DNA of 64,000 nt from contig NC_088653.1 in NCBI RefSeq assembly GCF_964019385.1, forward strand, positions 11,020,269 to 11,084,268, written 5' to 3'. The notes under the pieces were generated by a model. That model saw only the letters and a list, made by a program, of their open reading frames with translations. It searched no databases and was not told where the DNA came from. The stretch's first letter is position 1; every line of letters begins with the position of its first letter. Made by a program: the position numbers and the translations under genes. Below, piece by piece: positions 9,395 through 21,400 of the stretch. The stretch comes from Sycon ciliatum. Taxonomy: Eukaryota > Porifera > Calcarea > Leucosolenida > Sycettidae.

Positions 9395-11543
9395 TCATGA
9401 CAACAATTGCATCAATGGATGTATATCACTGTCATCTGTCCTATACTATTCAGAAAATACATATTGTGTTCATATCGTATTTCACAGGTTTCTTTAAGTT
9501 TATTTGTTAAGGATTGCTATCTCCTCCACCATGGTTGATTTTAGTATAATTTATACACTTCTTGCACACAAGTATCATGACAGTAGTATTTGATTTCTTG
9601 GTTGATTTCACCACTACCACCGTTACTCTCTTTCCCTGACCACACTTGCTTGTGTTGAATTTGCTTGTGTTTTCAAAAACGTTTTCACATTAAATTTTAA
9701 GAAATATTTCCAGTTTCTGATGTAGTTCCTTGGCATTACCCAATACAAATCATGCTGGTTGAACTGGCTTAGAATGTTGTGACGGCTTCAGCTTGTCTTA
9801 GGCGACCACCAGACACACACACAGTGACGTTGTGCAAAGTGTAGCATGAACGTTTCCATGTTCTCGGCATCGATGTAAAATACAGTTGTACTGCAGGGTT
9901 GAACGACTCGTGCTTGTAGCCTTTTGTAAATTGATCCGGTTTAGAAGCGATATTGCCCCCCCCCCCACCCCCACCCTCCCCCTACTCCCATCAATCTAGC
10001 TACACATATCCACTGTGAAACTAGAAGAATCATGACCTGTACCAACCCTGTGATGATTCGTGCAGTTTCACTAATGAGCAATGCCATCCAAAGAGCAGCC
10101 ATTAACGTCACACCCATTCACTGGAGAAGTATTCTATTAGATATGTACTTCTCCAGCTAATCTCAGTACGTCAAAAACATGAGGGCAGGACCATGAGACC
10201 TAGTGTTGGGGTTGGCTCTGGTGAAGAAAATATTTGAAACATGAACGTTGGACCTACACTCATGTTTGTAACTGAGATTCGCGCATTTGAGTGCCGAAAC
10301 GTACAGTTGTTGCCCACGAAACCGAAGATGGGTACCTGAGACATTTTGTACCCTAGTAAGCTGCTAAACGCTTGCACAGCTCAACAGCGCTAACTACAGT
10401 CACGCTTAGTGAAATCCGGCCAAAGGTGGAAAACTAGCGCCCTGGAATAGTTATGATTGCATCACTTTACTTGATCATCTGTGCGCCCATCCGCATTCCT
10501 ATCACTCCCAGTGCCCCAAATACAGTCAACTTCCCTTATAACGACACCCGACGGGGCATCAAAAAGGTGTTCTTATTTGCGAAGTGTTGTTATAACAGTA
10601 CCCGAAGTCTCATTATATGTATTACGATGGGATGGCACTTTGCTCTGGGCATTGGAAAGTCTGTCGTTATTCGCGAATTGTCGTTATATCCGCAGTCGTT
10701 ATTAGCGAAGTTGACTGTGTGCACTTTGGATCGGCTTACGCCTAGGATATCTGTAGTAGACATAGGATATCTATAGTAGACATAGGATATGGCACTCTAT
10801 AGTAGACATAGGATTTGTCAGCAAAACAAACCCAAAAGAGAACCCCTTTGCCCAATGATCAGGCGTCAGAAACCGACAAAGGTGTAGTCGTTTAGCTCTA
10901 TTGACCAGACCAGGGCTGTAAACTGTCCGGCTTTACTCACATAGGTTGGTCATCAATTCACAGTTTCAGCATTCGACGTTGTGGATGTCGCAAACATACT
11001 TTGTGGTGATACCGGACAGTTTCCATGAGTCCACCTGGAATCAATAATTATTTGTTGTTTCGGGTCACTTCACTCATCCGTACCAGGGTCGGTCGGTCGG
11101 GTTTATTTTTTTATTTTATTGTATTTATTATTTTGGTTACGTCCATGTACATGTACATCGAATAGCTTTTGTCCATCTAGCCAGTCGATCAAATCTGACT
11201 GTAGTGTAGACAATCCAGCGCAGTCATCCAGGTCCCCTCCAGGACCTGATCTCTTGGCCTCGCTGGCAAACGAGTCTGACCTGTGAGCAGCTCTCAGTCT
11301 CACCTTGAAAACTTCTGTAAATAGCGACAAGGTGGCGGAGCTGATGCTGTTTCAGGACCGATTGCGGATCGGAGATAGAAGACAACGTCGTCACCAAGCG
11401 CTTCATCCTGTCATTTGTCTAGCCATGGCTGCTTCTGAGGTCGATATCTGGACTGCTAGTATTATTACTAGGGTCGCGTGTGTACATAGCTAGTCTAGTC
11501 TGTACATTTGCATGCACTATAAATAAATAAAAAACATTTTGCG

Positions 11544-11550
<7 letters not shown>
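9395..11550. other. Flank of copy 2, degenerate spacer and unassigned DNA
   Basis: Bases 9395-9950 are the shared 3' flank. Bases 10100-10930 resemble the 5' spacer of the gene units, but no gene copy follows. A C-rich tract lies at 9956-9985. Bases 11100-11545 end in AAATAAATAAAAAAC and could be a retroposon 3' end. No supported reading frame. Confidence 0.45.
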
Positions 11551-11574
<24 letters not shown>

Positions 11575-11575
<1 letters not shown>

Positions 11576-11822
11576 GAAAGGGTTTGCTCCCCACACCGGA
11601 GCTCGCGCTATTCCGCCGACTTTACTTGACACTTGACTTGACACTTGACTGACTCACGACTGGTTTGCCGAGTCGAAGGTTCGATGGACTTCTCGTGTGC
11701 TCTGGATGGCAGTCGTGAGTCAGTCAAGTGTCAAGTAAAGTCGGCGGAATAGCGCGAGCTCCGGTGTGGGGAGCAAACCCTTTCTTACAAATCATCGCCG
11801 AAGTCGCAACCACTACTTCGTA
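11575..11822. mobile_element. Truncated foldback element, family A ends only
   Basis: The left arm AAGAAAGGGTTTGCTCC is followed after about 100 bp by its reverse complement, with a short non-palindromic middle near 11660-11690. (ATT)n tracts flank both sides (about 11550-11574 and 11822-11848). It lacks the internal region that holds the ribozyme in the complete copies. Confidence 0.7.
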
Positions 11823-11992
11823 TTATTATTATTATTATTATTATTATTTAGGAATGGGTTTGCTCCCACACTGGAGCTCGCGCTATTCCGCCGACGACTT
11901 AACACTTGACTGACTCACGACTGCCATCCAGAGAACACGAGAAGTCCATCGAACCTTCGACTCGGCAAACCTGCAAGAAAGCACCACTCCCT

Positions 11993-12038
11993 GCTCAATA
12001 CACAGTGTTTCGGGGAATTCACCCCTCATCAGTTGAGC
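11993..12038 (-). ncRNA. Hammerhead ribozyme (family A)
   Basis: Same 46-nt sequence and pairing as at 250-295: stem I GCUCAA/UUGAGC, CUGAUGA core, GGGG/CCCC stem II, cleavage position after GUA. Confidence 0.88.
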
Positions 12039-12502
12039 TTGAGTAGGCTGAGGAAGATTGTGCCTGAAGAGCACCACTTATATAGTGCTGTCCAGGCACA
12101 AACATCACCAGGGATACAAACTTACAGAGACACTCCGTTTCCAGCGCGACAAACACAAGTCGTCGGCGGAATAGCGCGAGCTCCAGTGTGGGAGCAAACC
12201 CATTCCTAAACAAAATCATCGCCGAAGTCGCAACCTCTATTTCGTACTGTTGTGCCCAGCGCGGGCGTGCGACTAGGTGGTTTGGAGGTGACAGCGTTGT
12301 GAATGACCGAGGGTCCTCTTCGCCGGTCTGTTCTCACCGTCCAGGAGCGATAACTGACTCACGCTGCTATCTGGTGTTCACGAGGTGTTTGTCGCGCTGG
12401 AAACGGAGTGTCTCTGTAAGTTTGTATCCCTGGTGATGTTTGTGCCTGGACAGCACTATATAAGTGGTGCTCTTCAGGCACAATCTTCCTCAGCCTACTC
12501 AA

Positions 12503-12548
12503 GCTCAACTGATGAGGGGTGAATTCCCCGAAACACTGTGTATTGAGC
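12503..12548 (+). ncRNA. Hammerhead ribozyme (family A), inverted partner
   Basis: Mirror copy of 11993-12038 on the other arm of the palindrome, with identical core and stems. Confidence 0.88.
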
Positions 12549-12726
12549 AGGGAGTGGTGCTTTCTTGCAGGTTTGCCGAGTCGAAGGTTCGATGGACTTC
12601 TCGTGTTCTCTGGATGGCAGTCGTGAGTCAGTCAAGTGTCAAGTCGTCGGCGGAATAGCGCGAGCTCCAGTGTGGGAGCAAACCCATTCCTAAACAAAAT
12701 CATCGCCGAAGTCGCAACCTCTATTT

Positions 12727-13085
<359 letters not shown>

Positions 13086-13229
13086 GAAAGGGTTTGCTCC
13101 CCACACCGGAGCTCGCGCTATTCCGCCGACTTTACTTGACACTTGACTGACTCACGACTGCCATCCAGAGCACACGAGAAGTCCATCGAACCTTCGACTC
13201 GGCAAACCTGCAAGAAAGCACCACTCCCT

Positions 13230-13275
13230 GCTCAATACACAGTGTTTCGGGGAATTCACCCCTCATCAGTTGAGC
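13230..13275 (-). ncRNA. Hammerhead ribozyme (family A)
   Basis: Identical in core and stems to the copy at 250-295. Confidence 0.88.
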
Positions 13276-13738
13276 TTGAGTAGGCTGAGGAAGATTGTGC
13301 CTGAAGAGCACCACTTATATAGTGCTCTCCAGGTACAAACATCACCAGGGATACAAACTTACAGAGACGCTCCGCTTCCAGCGCGATAAACACCTCGTGA
13401 ACACCAGATAGCAGCGTGAGTCAGTGTCGCGAAGGGAGCAAACCCTTTCTTACAAATCATCGCCGAAGTCGCAACCACTACTTCGTACTGTTGTGCCCAG
13501 CGCGGGCTTGCGACTAGTTGGTTTGGAGGTGACAGCGTTGCGAATGACCGAGGGTCCTCAACGTCTGGTCTCACTGTCCAGGAGCGACACTGACTCACGC
13601 TGCTATCTGGTGTTCACGAGGTGTTTATCGCGCTGGAAGCGGAGCGTCTCTGTAAGTTTGTATCCCTGGTGATGTTTGTACCTGGAGAGCACTATATAAG
13701 TGGTGCTCTTCAGGCACAATCTTCCTCAGCCTACTCAA

Positions 13739-13784
13739 GCTCAACTGATGAGGGGTGAATTCCCCGAAACACTGTGTATTGAGC
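13739..13784 (+). ncRNA. Hammerhead ribozyme (family A), inverted partner
   Basis: Mirror copy of 13230-13275 in the right arm of the same palindrome. Confidence 0.88.
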
Positions 13785-13963
13785 AGGGAGTGGTGCTTTC
13801 TTGCAGGTTTGCCGAGTCGAAGGTTCGATGGACTTCTCGTGTGCTCTGGATGGCAGTCGTGAGTCAGTCAAGTGTCAAGTAAAGTCGGCGGAATAGCGCG
13901 AGCTCCGGTGTGGGGAGCAAACCCTTTCTTACAAATCATCGCCGAAGTCGCAACCACTACTTC

Positions 13964-13965
<2 letters not shown>

Positions 13966-14021
<56 letters not shown>
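13966..14021. repeat. (ATT)n microsatellite
   Basis: About 18 ATT triplets separating two foldback elements. Confidence 0.95.
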
Positions 14022-14022
<1 letters not shown>

Positions 14023-14560
14023 TGAAACTCGGATGTTGAGCCATAAATAAATGTAAAAAGAGAAAAGGACATATGGATACGAGTTTAGAGTAACTCTCCA
14101 TCACTGTAACATGATACTATATACAGTCAGAAAGTGCAATAACTAGGCACAAAACTGACAGAGTACTGAGACATTCGACGTCCTGACACCTAACTTTAAC
14201 ACATCTCCGTAGCGCTAACCGACAGCCTTCCAACTTGGAAGGTTCAAGGTTATGGAAAGACCAAAGAGGGGAAGGCAAGCACAACGAAAACGAGCAAAAG
14301 CTACAGTCCCAACGGAACAAAGAATGTCGATTGTTACTGGACGATGACGAGACCAGTACGATATTTGACAAAGCGGTCTAACTACAATTCGAAGCAGCAA
14401 AGCAGCACACCACCCAACTTGGGTGGGTCATAAATATCAAAGATAAGTAAAGAAAGGGAAGCTTTGCAAAAACGAATTGTACAAGCCGAAAGCCAAACTC
14501 CTACAGTACTCCTCATGCATGACATTGTGATGGACTAGTTGACTACAAAACAAGTTGTTT

Positions 14561-14609
14561 CACACGACGTACGTTTCGCCGTATGGTTCGTGACGGCTCA
14601 TCAGGTGTG
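14561..14609 (-). ncRNA. Hammerhead ribozyme (family B)
   Basis: Minus strand: stem I CACAC/GUGUG; CUGAUGA; stem II GCCGU/ACGGC; GAA; stem III ACG/CGU with a UA loop; cleavage position after GUC. This is the minimal stem III form typical of Penelope-associated hammerheads. Confidence 0.9.
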
Positions 14610-14810
14610 CAATTTGAAACTCGGATGTTGAGCCATAAATAAATGTAAAAAGAATGTCTCAGTACTCTGTCAGTTTTGTGCCTAGTTATTGCACTTTCTG
14701 ACTGTATATAGTATCATGTTACAGTGATGGAGAGTTACTCTAAACTCGTATCCATATGTCCTTTTCTCTTTTTACATTTATTTATGGCTCAACATCCGAG
14801 TTTCAAATTG

Positions 14811-14859
14811 CACACCTGATGAGCCGTCACGAACCATACGGCGAAACGTACGTCGTGTG
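14811..14859 (+). ncRNA. Hammerhead ribozyme (family B), inverted partner
   Basis: Exact mirror of 14561-14609 on the opposite arm. Confidence 0.9.
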
Positions 14860-15366
14860 AAACAACTTGTTTTGTAGTCAACTAGTCCATCACAATGTCA
14901 TGCATGAGGAGTACTGTAGGAGTTTGGCTTTCGGCTTGTACAATTCGTTTTTGCAAAGCTTCCCTTTCTTTACTTATCTTTGATATTTATGACCCACCCA
15001 AGTTGGGTGGTGTGCTGCTTTGCTGCTTCGAATTGTAGTTAGACCGCTTTGTCAAATATCGTACTGGTCTCGTCATCGTCCAGTAACAATCGACATTCTT
15101 TGTTCCGTTGGGACTGTAGCTTTTGCTCGTTTTCGTTGTGCTTGCCTTCCCCTCTTTGGTCTTTCCATAACCTTGAACCTTCCAAGTTGGAAGGCTGTCG
15201 GTTAGCGCTACGGAGATGTGTTAAAGTTAGGTGTCAGGACGTCGAATGTCTCAGTACTCTGTCAGTTTTGTGCCTAGTTATTGCACTTTCTGACTGTATA
15301 TAGTATCATGTTACAGTGATGGAGAGTTACTCTAAACTCGTATCCATATGTCCTTTTCTCTTTTTA

Positions 15367-15368
15367 CA

Positions 15369-15398
<30 letters not shown>
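15367..15398. repeat. (ATT)n bordering the tRNA-like array
   Basis: About 10 ATT triplets. A second short (ATT)n tract at about 23172-23195 borders the other end of the array. Confidence 0.93.
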
Positions 15399-15400
<2 letters not shown>

Positions 15401-18400
15401 AGGAAGTGTGAGTTACGAAGTCTGAGGAAAACGTTGAACGGTCTCTGCTGGGATGACGACTACACCATAGCTCAGTGGTTAGAGCATCGCTGGCTACAAG
15501 CGAGGGTCCCTGGTTCGAGTCCTGGTGGTGACAGTCAATTTTTTCTTCAGACTTTTCCCGTTTGTCTCTTTCCCTCAAACCAGTCAATATTTTATGACTT
15601 GGGGCTCCCCGCGTGCTAGTTTGTACGTGAAGTGTGTGGGTTACAGTGAGGGCTGCGTCCCACCCGCCTGTGTGGATTCACAGGAAGTGTGAGTTACGAA
15701 GTCTGAAGAAAATGTTGAACGGCCTCTGCTGGGATGACGACTACACCATAGCTCAGTGGTTAGAGCATCGCTGGCTACAAGCGAGGGTCCCTGGTTCGAG
15801 TCCTGGTGGTGACAGTCAATTTTTTCTTCAGACTTTTCCCGTTTGTCTCTTTCCCTCAAACCAGTCAATATTTTATGACTTGGGGCTCCCCGCGTGCTAG
15901 TTTGTACGTGAAGTGTGTGGGTTACAGTGAGGGCTGCGTCCCACCCGCCTGTGTGGATTCACAGGAAGTGTGAGTTACGAAGTCTGAAGAAAATGTTGAA
16001 CGGCCTCTGCTGGGATGACGACTACACCATAGCTCAGTGGTTAGAGCATCGCTGGCTACAAGCGAGGGTCCCTGGTTCGAGTCCTGGTGGTGACAGTCAA
16101 TTTTTTCTTCAGACTTTTCCCGTTTGTCTCTTTCCCTCAAACCAGTCAATATTTTATGACTTGGGGCTCCCCGCGTGCTAGTTTGTACGTGAAGTGTGTG
16201 GGTTACAGTGAGGGCTGCGTCCCACCCGCCTGTGTGGATTCACAGGAAGTGTGAGTTACGAAGTCTGAAGAAAATGTTGAACGGCCTCTGCTGGGATGAC
16301 GACTACACCATAGCTCAGTGGTTAGAGCATCGCTGGCTACAAGCGAGGGTCCCTGGTTCGAGTCCTGGTGGTGACAGTCAATTTTTTCTTCAGACTTTTC
16401 CCGTTTGTCTCTTTCCCTCAAACCAGTCAATATTTTATGACTTGGGGCTCCCCGCGTGCTAGTTTGTACGTGAAGTGTGTGGGTTACAGTGAGGGCTGCG
16501 TCCCACCCGCCTGTGTGGATTCACAGGAAGTGTGAGTTACGAAGTCTGAAGAAAATGTTGAACGGCCTCTGCTGGGATGACGACTACACCATAGCTCAGT
16601 AGTTAGAGCATCGCTGGCTACAAGCGAGGGTCCCTGGTTCGAGTCCTGGTGGTGACAGTCAATTTTTTCTTCAGACTTTTCCCGTTTGTCTCTTTCCCTC
16701 AAACCAGTCAATATTTTATGACTTGGGGCTCCCCGCGTGCTAGTTTGTACGTGAAGTGTGTGGGTTACAGTGAGGGCTGCGTCCCACCCGCCTGTGTGGA
16801 TTCACAGGAAGTGTGAGTTACGAAGTCTGAAGAAAATGTTGAACGGCCTCTGCTGGGATGACGACTACACCATAGCTCAGTGGTTAGAGCATCGCTGGCT
16901 ACAAGCGAGGGTCCCTGGTTCGAGTCCTGGTGGTGACAGTCAATTTTTTCTTCAGACTTTTCCCGTTTGTCTCTTTCCCTCAAACCAGTCAATATTTTAT
17001 GACTTGGGGCTCCCCGCGTGCTAGTTTGTACGTGAAGTGTGTGGGTTACAGTGAGGGCTGCGTCCCACCCGCCTGTGTGGATTCACAGGAAGTGTGAGTT
17101 ACGAAGTCTGAAGAAAATGTTGAACGGCCTCTGCTGGGATGACGACTACACCATAGCTCAGTGGTTAGAGCATCGCTGGCTACAAGCGAGGGTCCCTGGT
17201 TCGAGTCCTGGTGGTGACAGTCAATTTTTTCTTCAGACTTTTCCCGTTTGTCTCTTTCCCTCAAACCAGTCAATATTTTATGACTTGGGGCTCCCCGCGT
17301 GCTAGTTTGTACGTGAAGTGTGTGGGTTACAGTGAGGGCTGCGTCCCACCCGCCTGTGTGGATTCACAGGAAGTGTGAGTTACGAAGTCTGAAGAAAATG
17401 TTGAACGGCCTCTGCTGGGATGACGACTACACCATAGCTCAGTGGTTAGAGCATCGCTGGCTACAAGCGAGGGTCCCTGGTTCGAGTCCTGGTGGTGACA
17501 GTCAATTTTTTCTTCAGACTTTTCCCGTTTGTCTCTTTCCCTCAAACCAGTCAATATTTTATGACTTGGGGCTCCCCGCGTGCTAGTTTGTACGTGAAGT
17601 GTGTGGGTTACAGTGAGGGCTGCGTCCCACCCGCCTGTGTGGATTCACAGGAAGTGTGAGTTACGAAGTCTGAAGAAAATGTTGAACGGCCTCTGCTGGG
17701 ATGACGACTACACCATAGCTCAGTGGTTAGAGCATCGCTGGCTACAAGCGAGGGTCCCTGGTTCGAGTCCTGGTGGTGACAGTCAATTTGTTCTTCAGAC
17801 TTTTCCCGTTTGTCTCTTTCCCTCAAACCAGTCAATATTTTATGACTTGGGGCTCCCCGCGTGCTAGTTTGTACGTGAAGTGTGTGGGTTACAGTGAGGG
17901 CTGCGTCCCACCCGCCTGTGTGGATTCACAGGAAGTGTGAGTTACGAAGTCTGAAGAAAATGTTGAACGGCCTCTGCTGGGATGACGACTACACCATAGC
18001 TCAGTGGTTAGAGCATCGCTGGCTACAAGCGAGGGTCCCTGGTTCGAGTCCTGGTGGTGACAGTCAATTTTTTCTTCAGACTTTTCCCGTTTGTCTCTTT
18101 CCCTCAAACCAGTCAATATTTTATGACTTGGGGCTCCCCGCGTGCTAGTTTGTACGTGAAGTGTGTGGGTTACAGTGAGGGCTGCGTCCCACCCGCCTGT
18201 GTGGATTCACAGGAAGTGTGAGTTACGAAGTCTGAAGAAAATGTTGAACGGCCTCTGCTGGGATGACGACTACACCATAGCTCAGTGGTTAGAGCATCGC
18301 TGGCTACAAGCGAGGGTCCCTGGTTCGAGTCCTGGTGGTGACAGTCAATTTGTTCTTCAGACTTTTCCCGTTTGTCTCTTTCCCTCAAACCAGTCAATAT

Positions 18401-21400
18401 TTTATGACTTGGGGCTCCCCGCGTGCTAGTTTGTACGTGAAGTGTGTGGGTTACAGTGAGGGCTGCGTCCCACCCGCCTGTGTGGATTCACAGGAAGTGT
18501 GAGTTACGAAGTCTGAAGAAAATGTTGAACGGCCTCTGCTGGGATGACGACTACACCATAGCTCAGTGGTTAGAGCATCGCTGGCTACAAGCGAGGGTCC
18601 CTGGTTCGAGTCCTGGTGGTGACAGTCAATTTTTTCTTCAGACTTTTCCCGTTTGTCTCTTTCCCTCAAACCAGTCAATATTTTATGACTTGGGGCTCCC
18701 CGCGTGCTAGTTTGTACGTGAAGTGTGTGGGTTACAGTGAGGGCTGCGTCCCACCCGCCTGTGTGGATTCACAGGAAGTGTGAGTTACGAAGTCTGAAGA
18801 AAATGTTGAACGGCCTCTGCTGGGATGACGACTACACCATAGCTCAGTGGTTAGAGCATCGCTGGCTACAAGCGAGGGTCCCTGGTTCGAGTCCTGGTGG
18901 TGACAGTCAATTTTTTCTTCAGACTTTTCCCGTTTGTCTCTTTCCCTCAAACCAGTCAATATTTTATGACTTGGGGCTCCCCGCGTGCTAGTTTGTACGT
19001 GAAGTGTGTGGGTTACAGTGAGGGCTGCGTCCCACCCGCCTGTGTGGATTCACAGGAAGTGTGAGTTACGAAGTCTGAAGAAAATGTTGAACGGCCTCTG
19101 CTGGGATGACGACTACACCATAGCTCAGTGGTTAGAGCATCGCTGGCTACAAGCGAGGGTCCCTGGTTCGAGTCCTGGTGGTGACAGTCAATTTGTTCTT
19201 CAGACTTTTCCCGTTTGTCTCTTTCCCTCAAACCAGTCAATATTTTATGACTTGGGGCTCCCCGCGTGCTAGTTTGTACGTGAAGTGTGTGGGTTACAGT
19301 GAGGGCTGCGTCCCACCCGCCTGTGTGGATTCACAGGAAGTGTGAGTTACGAAGTCTGAAGAAAATGTTGAACGGCCTCTGCTGGGATGACGACTACACC
19401 ATAGCTCAGTGGTTAGAGCATCGCTGGCTACAAGCGAGGGTCCCTGGTTCGAGTCCTGGTGGTGACAGTCAATTTTTTCTTCAGACTTTTCCCGTTTGTC
19501 TCTTTCCCTCAAACCAGTCAATATTTTATGACTTGGGGCTCCCCGCGTGCTAGTTTGTACGTGAAGTGTGTGGGTTACAGTGAGGGCTGCGTCCCACCCG
19601 CCTGTGTGGATTCACAGGAAGTGTGAGTTACGAAGTCTGAAGAAAATGTTGAACGGCCTCTGCTGGGATGACGACTACACCATAGCTCAGTGGTTAGAGC
19701 ATCGCTGGCTACAAGCGAGGGTCCCTGGTTCGAGTCCTGGTGGTGACAGTCAATTTGTTCTTCAGACTTTTCCCGTTTGTCTCTTTCCCTCAAACCAGTC
19801 AATATTTTATGACTTGGGGCTCCCCGCGTGCTAGTTTGTACGTGAAGTGTGTGGGTTACAGTGAGGGCTGCGTCCCACCCGCCTGTGTGGATTCACAGGA
19901 AGTGTGAGTTACGAAGTCTGAAGAAAATGTTGAACGGCCTCTGCTGGGATGACGACTACACCATAGCTCAGTGGTTAGAGCATCGCTGGCTACAAGCGAG
20001 GGTCCCTGGTTCGAGTCCTGGTGGTGACAGTCAATTTTTTCTTCAGACTTTTCCCGTTTGTCTCTTTCCCTCAAACCAGTCAATATTTTATGACTTGGGG
20101 CTCCCCGCGTGCTAGTTTGTACGTGAAGTGTGTGGGTTACAGTGAGGGCTGCGTCCCACCCGCCTGTGTGGATTCACAGGAAGTGTGAGTTACGAAGTCT
20201 GAAGAAAATGTTGAACGGCCTCTGCTGGGATGACGACTACACCATAGCTCAGTGGTTAGAGCATCGCTGGCTACAAGCGAGGGTCCCTGGTTCGAGTCCT
20301 GGTGGTGACAGTCAATTTTTTCTTCAGACTTTTCCCGTTTGTCTCTTTCCCTCAAACCAGTCAATATTTTATGACTTGGGGCTCCCCGCGTGCTAGTTTG
20401 TACGTGAAGTGTGTGGGTTACAGTGAGGGCTGCGTCCCACCCGCCTGTGTGGATTCACAGGAAGTGTGAGTTACGAAGTCTGAAGAAAATGTTGAACGGC
20501 CTCTGCTGGGATGACGACTACACCATAGCTCAGTGGTTAGAGCATCGCTGGCTACAAGCGAGGGTCCCTGGTTCGAGTCCTGGTGGTGACAGTCAATTTT
20601 TTCTTCAGACTTTTCCCGTTTGTCTCTTTCCCTCAAACCAGTCAATATTTTATGACTTGGGGCTCCCCGCGTGCTAGTTTGTACGTGAAGTGTGTGGGTT
20701 ACAGTGAGGGCTGCGTCCCACCCGCCTGTGTGGATTCACAGGAAGTGTGAGTTACGAAGTCTGAAGAAAATGTTGAACGGCCTCTGCTGGGATGACGACT
20801 ACACCATAGCTCAGTGGTTAGAGCATCGCTGGCTACAAGCGAGGGTCCCTGGTTCGAGTCCTGGTGGTGACAGTCAATTTTTTCTTCAGACTTTTCCCGT
20901 TTGTCTCTTTCCCTCAAACCAGTCAATATTTTATGACTTGGGGCTCCCCGCGTGCTAGTTTGTACGTGAAGTGTGTGGGTTACAGTGAGGGCTGCGTCCC
21001 ACCCGCCTGTGTGGATTCACAGGAAGTGTGAGTTACGAAGTCTGAAGAAAATGTTGAACGGCCTCTGCTGGGATGACGACTACACCATAGCTCAGTGGTT
21101 AGAGCATCGCTGGCTACAAGCGAGGGTCCCTGGTTCGAGTCCTGGTGGTGACAGTCAATTTGTTCTTCAGACTTTTCCCGTTTGTCTCTTTCCCTCAAAC
21201 CAGTCAATATTTTATGACTTGGGGCTCCCCGCGTGCTAGTTTGTACGTGAAGTGTGTGGGTTACAGTGAGGGCTGCGTCCCACCCGCCTGTGTGGATTCA
21301 CAGGAAGTGTGAGTACGAAGTCTGAAGAAAATGTTGAACGGCCTCTGCTGGGATGACGACTACACCATAGCTCAGTGGTTAGAGCATCGCTGGCTACAAG

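Larger units (their letters stand above)
14022..15366. mobile_element. Foldback element family B with inverted hammerheads
   Basis: Arms 14054-14652 and 14768-15366 are reverse complements, centred at about 14710. The roughly 115-bp spacer between them is itself a copy of the outer end of the arm. Ribozymes lie at 14561-14609 (minus) and 14811-14859 (plus). The sequence TGAAACTCGGATGTTGAGCC occurs at the left edge and again inside. Part of each arm (14150-14345 and its mirror) is related to the spacer of the tandem gene family. Flanked by (ATT)n. Confidence 0.8.
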
